8,851 nt of DNA from Arthrobacter sp. GTDB lineage: Bacteria > Actinomycetota > Actinomycetes > Actinomycetales > Micrococcaceae. The notes beneath the pieces are model-generated. The model was given only the letters and a program-made list of their open reading frames with translations. It was not told the origin of the DNA and searched no databases. The position numbers and the translations under genes were made by a program. Location of the stretch: contig JASLBS010000181.1 of NCBI GenBank assembly GCA_030146405.1, positions 1-8,851 of the forward strand, written 5' to 3'. This document shows, one piece after another, positions 6,387-8,851 of this stretch; the first letter of the stretch is position 1, and every line of letters starts with the position of its first letter.

Positions 6387-7703
6387 CTAACGAAGTGGGG
6401 CGGCGCTGCGCGCACGCGGATGGTGCGTGACGGCCGGCTGGTTGGCCGTGGGCGGAACGAGCGACTCGAGCAGGTGGATGACGCGGTCCTCGAAGCCCCG
6501 ACCACCGGTGTCCGTGAGGTTGGCCAGCATGCGCACCACGAAGCGCATGAGTAGCGGCACCGGCATCCCCGTGCGTAGGGCCAGTGAGAGGATGGCGGGC
6601 TTGCCGATCAGGTGGGCGAAGACCCTACCCAGGGTGAAGTGGCTTCCCCACTGTGCGCGGACGTGCGGGGCGTAGCCGGACATCACCTGGTCCCTTCCCA
6701 GCAGGGATGCCACACCCTGGGATCGCTCGATGAACTCTGCGGCGTACCGCGCGGACTCCATCGCGTAGGAGATGCCCTCACCGTTGAAGGGCGACACCAT
6801 ACCGCCGGCGTCGCCGAGGAGCAGCAACCCGGGGCTGTAGTGCGGCGTGCGGTTGAAGCCCATGGGCAGGGCCGCACCGCGGATCTCGCCCACCTGGTTC
6901 TCCGGCGAGAAGCCCCACTCGGCAGGCATGCCGGCCGTCCAGTCCCGGAGCACCTGCTTGTAGTCCAGCTTCCCGAACTCGGCGGAGGAGTTGAGGATGC
7001 CCAGACCCACGTTCGAGGTGCCGTCACCCACCCCGAACACCCAGCCGTACCCGGGCAGCAGCTTGCCGGTGGCATCCGGCAGTTCGAGCCAGCCCTCCAT
7101 CCAGTCGTCGTCGGTGCGGGGGCTGGTGAAGTACGTGCGCACGGCGACGCCGAGGGGGCGATCGTCACGCTTCTGCATGCCGAGACTGACGGCGGTACGG
7201 GTGGAGTTCCCGTCGGCGGCGAGGACGACGTCGGCGGTGAAGGTGCGCGTCTCCCCCGTCTTCCGGCCGTCGGCGTCGAGGACGTTCGCGGTCACCCCGG
7301 TGACACGTCCGGCGTCGTCGCGCAGCGCGGAGGTCACCGAGTGGCCCTCCAGGATGGTCGCGCCGGCGGCACGGGCGTGGTCCGCGAGGGCCTCGTCGAA
7401 TCCGAGGCGGGTACGCACGAGTCCGTAGTCGGGGAAGTCGCTGAGTTCGGGCCAGGGCACCTCGACGGTGCGGGAACCGGCGATCAACCGGAGGCCCTTG
7501 TTGCGGCGCCAGCCCTCGCTCTCCTCGTGTGGCAGACCGAGGAGCTGCACTTCACGCGTGGCACGCGGCGTCAGACCATCACCGCACACCTTCTCCCGGG
7601 GGAAGAAGGTCTTCTCGAGGACCGTGACCTCGATGCCCGCGCGAGCGAGGTAGTACGCGGCGGTCGATCCGGCCGGGCCCGCTCCTACGACGAGGACGGA
7701 CAC
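6387..7703 (-). CDS. menJ: FAD-dependent geranylgeranyl reductase family protein, probable menaquinone reductase MenJ
   Basis: This 438-residue flavoprotein reduces double bonds in prenyl chains. The Rossmann motif GAGPAGST (7-14) and Glu30 at the end of the second strand bind FAD. The family marker FPREKVCGDGLTP follows at 34-46. LAADGNSTR is at 161-169, and the second FAD motif LLLLGDAGGMVSPFNGEGI (293-311) is intact. In Mycobacterium tuberculosis the related MenJ (Rv0561c) saturates one isoprene unit of menaquinone-9 and sits near menG and a prenyl synthase. The same set of neighbours here makes this role more likely than chlorophyll or archaeal lipid reduction. The GTG start directly follows the MenG stop (TAG then GTG), with GGCGGAG in the end of menG as ribosome binding site, so the two are translationally coupled. 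The last 20 residues are polar and family-variable. The exact substrate is inference. Confidence 0.88.
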   Translation of the reverse strand: MSVLVVGAGPAGSTAAYYLARAGIEVTVLEKTFFPREKVCGDGLTPRATREVQLLGLPHEESEGWRRNKGLRLIAGSRTVEVPWPELSDFPDYGLVRTRLGFDEALADHARAAGATILEGHSVTSALRDDAGRVTGVTANVLDADGRKTGETRTFTADVVLAADGNSTRTAVSLGMQKRDDRPLGVAVRTYFTSPRTDDDWMEGWLELPDATGKLLPGYGWVFGVGDGTSNVGLGILNSSAEFGKLDYKQVLRDWTAGMPAEWGFSPENQVGEIRGAALPMGFNRTPHYSPGLLLLGDAGGMVSPFNGEGISYAMESARYAAEFIERSQGVASLLGRDQVMSGYAPHVRAQWGSHFTLGRVFAHLIGKPAILSLALRTGMPVPLLMRFVVRMLANLTDTGGRGFEDRVIHLLESLVPPTANQPAVTHHPRARSAAPLR

Positions 7704-8468
7704 CTACTCCGCCGCCGTCGTGGTGCGGCGCAGTCGGACCTGGCCGGGCAGCAGTGGCTGCTCCCCCGGTTCTGCGGCTGCCTTCGTGGCGCGGTGCACC
7801 GCGACGATGCCGCCGTTGAGATTCCGGTACTCCACCTCACCCCAACCGCTCTCGGTGAGCCAGGCCGCGAGTTCGTCCTGACCGGGCCAGGCCCGGATGG
7901 ACTCGGCGAGGTACACGTAGGCATCGGGGTTGGAGCTGACCTTGCGGGCAATGGCCGGCAGCGCCCGCATGAGGTACTCGGTGTACGTGGTGCGCCACGG
8001 GGCGAACGTGGGCTGCGAGAACTCGGCGATGACCAACCGGCCACCGGGGCGCGTGACGCGCAGCATCTCGGCAAGCGCCTTCTTCGGCTCGTCGACGTTG
8101 CGGAGGCCGAAGGAGATGGTGCTCGCGTCGAACGAGTTGTCCGCGAACGGCAGATCGGTGGCGTCACCGGCCACGAAGTCGATGTCCGGGCGGCGACGCT
8201 TGCCCACCCTCAGCATGCCGAGGGAGAAGTCGCAGGCCACGACGGTGATCCCCGCATCCGCGTACGGCTCGCTCGAGGTACCGGTGCCGGCTGCGAGATC
8301 GAGGACCCGCTGGCCGGGCTCCGCGCCCACCGCGTCCACCACGACCCGGCGCCAACGGCGTGTCTGTCCCACGGACAGGACGTCGTTCACGAGGTCGTAC
8401 TTGGGCGCCACGTCGTCGAACATGGCTGCCACTTCGTCAGGGCGCTTCTCCAGCGATGCACGATTCAC
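7704..8468 (-). CDS. menG: Demethylmenaquinone methyltransferase MenG (UbiE family)
   Basis: This 254-residue class I SAM-dependent methyltransferase carries out the last ring step of menaquinone synthesis, methylating demethylmenaquinone. The SAM-binding motif [11 protein letters not shown] is at 55-64 and an acidic residue ends strand 2 (ACD, 78-80). The UbiE/COQ5 signatures are clear: [19 protein letters not shown] (23-41) and [10 protein letters not shown] (116-125). Length is slightly above the usual 230-250, owing to a basic, Thr-rich tail of about 25 residues. The GTG at 8468 is the only good start, because an in-frame TGA lies 18 nt upstream and the N-terminus then aligns with the family. 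The ribosome binding site is weak. It heads the operon with the reductase and the prenyl synthase and diverges from menF, so control of the pathway's first and last steps may share the region at 8469-8600. Confidence 0.95.
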   Translation of the reverse strand: MNRASLEKRPDEVAAMFDDVAPKYDLVNDVLSVGQTRRWRRVVVDAVGAEPGQRVLDLAAGTGTSSEPYADAGITVVACDFSLGMLRVGKRRRPDIDFVAGDATDLPFADNSFDASTISFGLRNVDEPKKALAEMLRVTRPGGRLVIAEFSQPTFAPWRTTYTEYLMRALPAIARKVSSNPDAYVYLAESIRAWPGQDELAAWLTESGWGEVEYRNLNGGIVAVHRATKAAAEPGEQPLLPGQVRLRRTTTAAE

Positions 8469-8488
8469 TCGCTCATTGTCTCAAACAA

Positions 8489-8522
8489 ACACCGGCCACC
8501 CGAACGTCGTCATGGCCGGTGT
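8489..8522. promoter_or_regulatory. Perfect 10-bp inverted repeat in the menG/menF divergent region
   Basis: ACACCGGCCA (8489-8498) and TGGCCGGTGT (8513-8522) are exact reverse complements with a 14-nt spacer. The element lies 20 nt upstream of the menG start and about 78 nt upstream of menF. It could be an operator acting on one or both divergent promoters, or fold in RNA. Function is inference; the symmetry is seen. Confidence 0.5.
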
Positions 8523-8585
8523 CCTTGGGATGCAGGACGTGCCCGACCTCACGGCTCGGCACCCGAGGGACGTGATGCCGCGGAG

Positions 8586-8600
8586 TAGGCTTGAACCATC
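8586..8600 (+). promoter_or_regulatory. menF: Leaderless-type -10 promoter element for menF
   Basis: TAGGCT (8586-8591) matches the actinobacterial TANNNT -10 element and ends 9 nt before the menF ATG. There is no Shine-Dalgarno sequence, so the mRNA probably starts at or a few bases before the ATG. No convincing -35 hexamer is visible at the expected distance. Confidence 0.55.
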
Positions 8601-8851
8601 ATGAGCACTCCGTCCCTCACCGCGCTCTCCCCTGTGCCCGGACAGTCCCGCGGACTGCGCAGCATCACGGTGAGCCGGAACAGCATGGACCCGCAGACCG
8701 GTCTCCTCGACTACGTGATCCGCAACGACGTCCACACCTGGATCCGCCGCGGGGGTGGGCTGGTGGCCTTCGGCGAGACCGCCCGGTTCTCGGTCACCGG
8801 ACCGGACCGCTTCACACGTGCCCAGGAATGGTGGCGTCAGGAGCTCGCCCG
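8601..8851 (+). CDS. menF: Isochorismate synthase MenF, N-terminal part (cut by window end)
   Basis: The frame is open from the ATG at 8601 to the right edge: 83 full codons plus two bases. It reads like the start of an actinobacterial isochorismate synthase, with a short variable leader, then DYVIRNDVHTWIRRGGGLVA, GETARFSVTGPDRF and an aromatic WWRQE segment. The enzyme converts chorismate to isochorismate, the committed step of menaquinone synthesis (a siderophore role is possible for other family members). The chorismate-binding catalytic core would lie beyond the window, so its catalytic residues cannot be checked. The start is fixed by the leaderless-type promoter and by family alignment. 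Divergence from menG makes the menaquinone role the natural reading; a salicylate or siderophore synthase is a less likely alternative. Confidence 0.82.
   Translation, partial: MSTPSLTALSPVPGQSRGLRSITVSRNSMDPQTGLLDYVIRNDVHTWIRRGGGLVAFGETARFSVTGPDRFTRAQEWWRQELA

Noticed and set aside
6612..8588. A 658-codon plus-strand open frame antisense to the menJ and menG genes
   Set aside because: Its length follows from the GC-rich codons of the real genes on the other strand. Composition is Gly, Val, Arg and His-heavy, with no recognisable domain, and it crosses both gene boundaries.
1..8851. Search for CRISPR arrays, tRNA or rRNA genes, insertion sequence ends and attachment sites
   Set aside because: I saw no regularly spaced repeats, no tRNA-like cloverleaf, no transposase motifs and no long direct repeats by eye. 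A computed repeat search could still find weak ones.

Overview
The window looks like chromosome from a high-GC actinobacterium, most likely a member of the Micrococcales near Arthrobacter. This rests on the GC-rich codon use, the frequent GTG starts, a promoter that appears to serve a leaderless mRNA, and a menaquinone gene cluster of actinobacterial type. I cannot fix the genus from sequence alone.

The right third (about 5283-8851) is dense housekeeping DNA. A tight minus-strand operon encodes the demethylmenaquinone methyltransferase MenG, a MenJ-like FAD-dependent geranylgeranyl/menaquinone reductase, and a long-chain polyprenyl diphosphate synthase. MenG's stop codon directly abuts the reductase GTG, and only 9 nt separate the reductase from the synthase. 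The start of isochorismate synthase (menF) diverges from this operon and runs off the right edge. The four genes cover the first committed step of menaquinone synthesis (MenF), supply of the prenyl tail, the final ring methylation (MenG) and probable partial saturation of the tail (MenJ-like). The 132-nt divergent intergenic region holds a perfect 10-bp inverted repeat and a leaderless-type -10 box for menF.

The left two thirds (1-5282) is looser, lower in GC and partly decayed. It starts with a degraded stretch: an open frame entering from the left, a 12-bp perfect hairpin, and a minus-strand gene remnant that needs at least one frame change. Next comes a classic divergent pair, an EamA/DMT exporter (minus) and a LysR-type regulator (plus). 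A small plus-strand gene of unknown function follows, broken by what looks like one extra G in a G5 run. Then come a small GIY-YIG-like nuclease (minus), a small conserved-looking membrane protein (plus) and a second membrane protein (minus) whose C-terminal half resembles a PAP2 phosphatase that has lost catalytic residues. Just before the polyprenyl synthase stop codon (reading rightwards) lies a ParA-family ATPase remnant, truncated at both ends and frameshifted. It marks a rearrangement boundary between the men operon and the variable DNA.

I found no convincing new multi-gene system. The points most worth a second look are the two clear reading-frame breaks, the ParA remnant butted against the prenyl synthase stop codon, the degenerate PAP2-like membrane protein, and the inverted repeat in the divergent men promoter.
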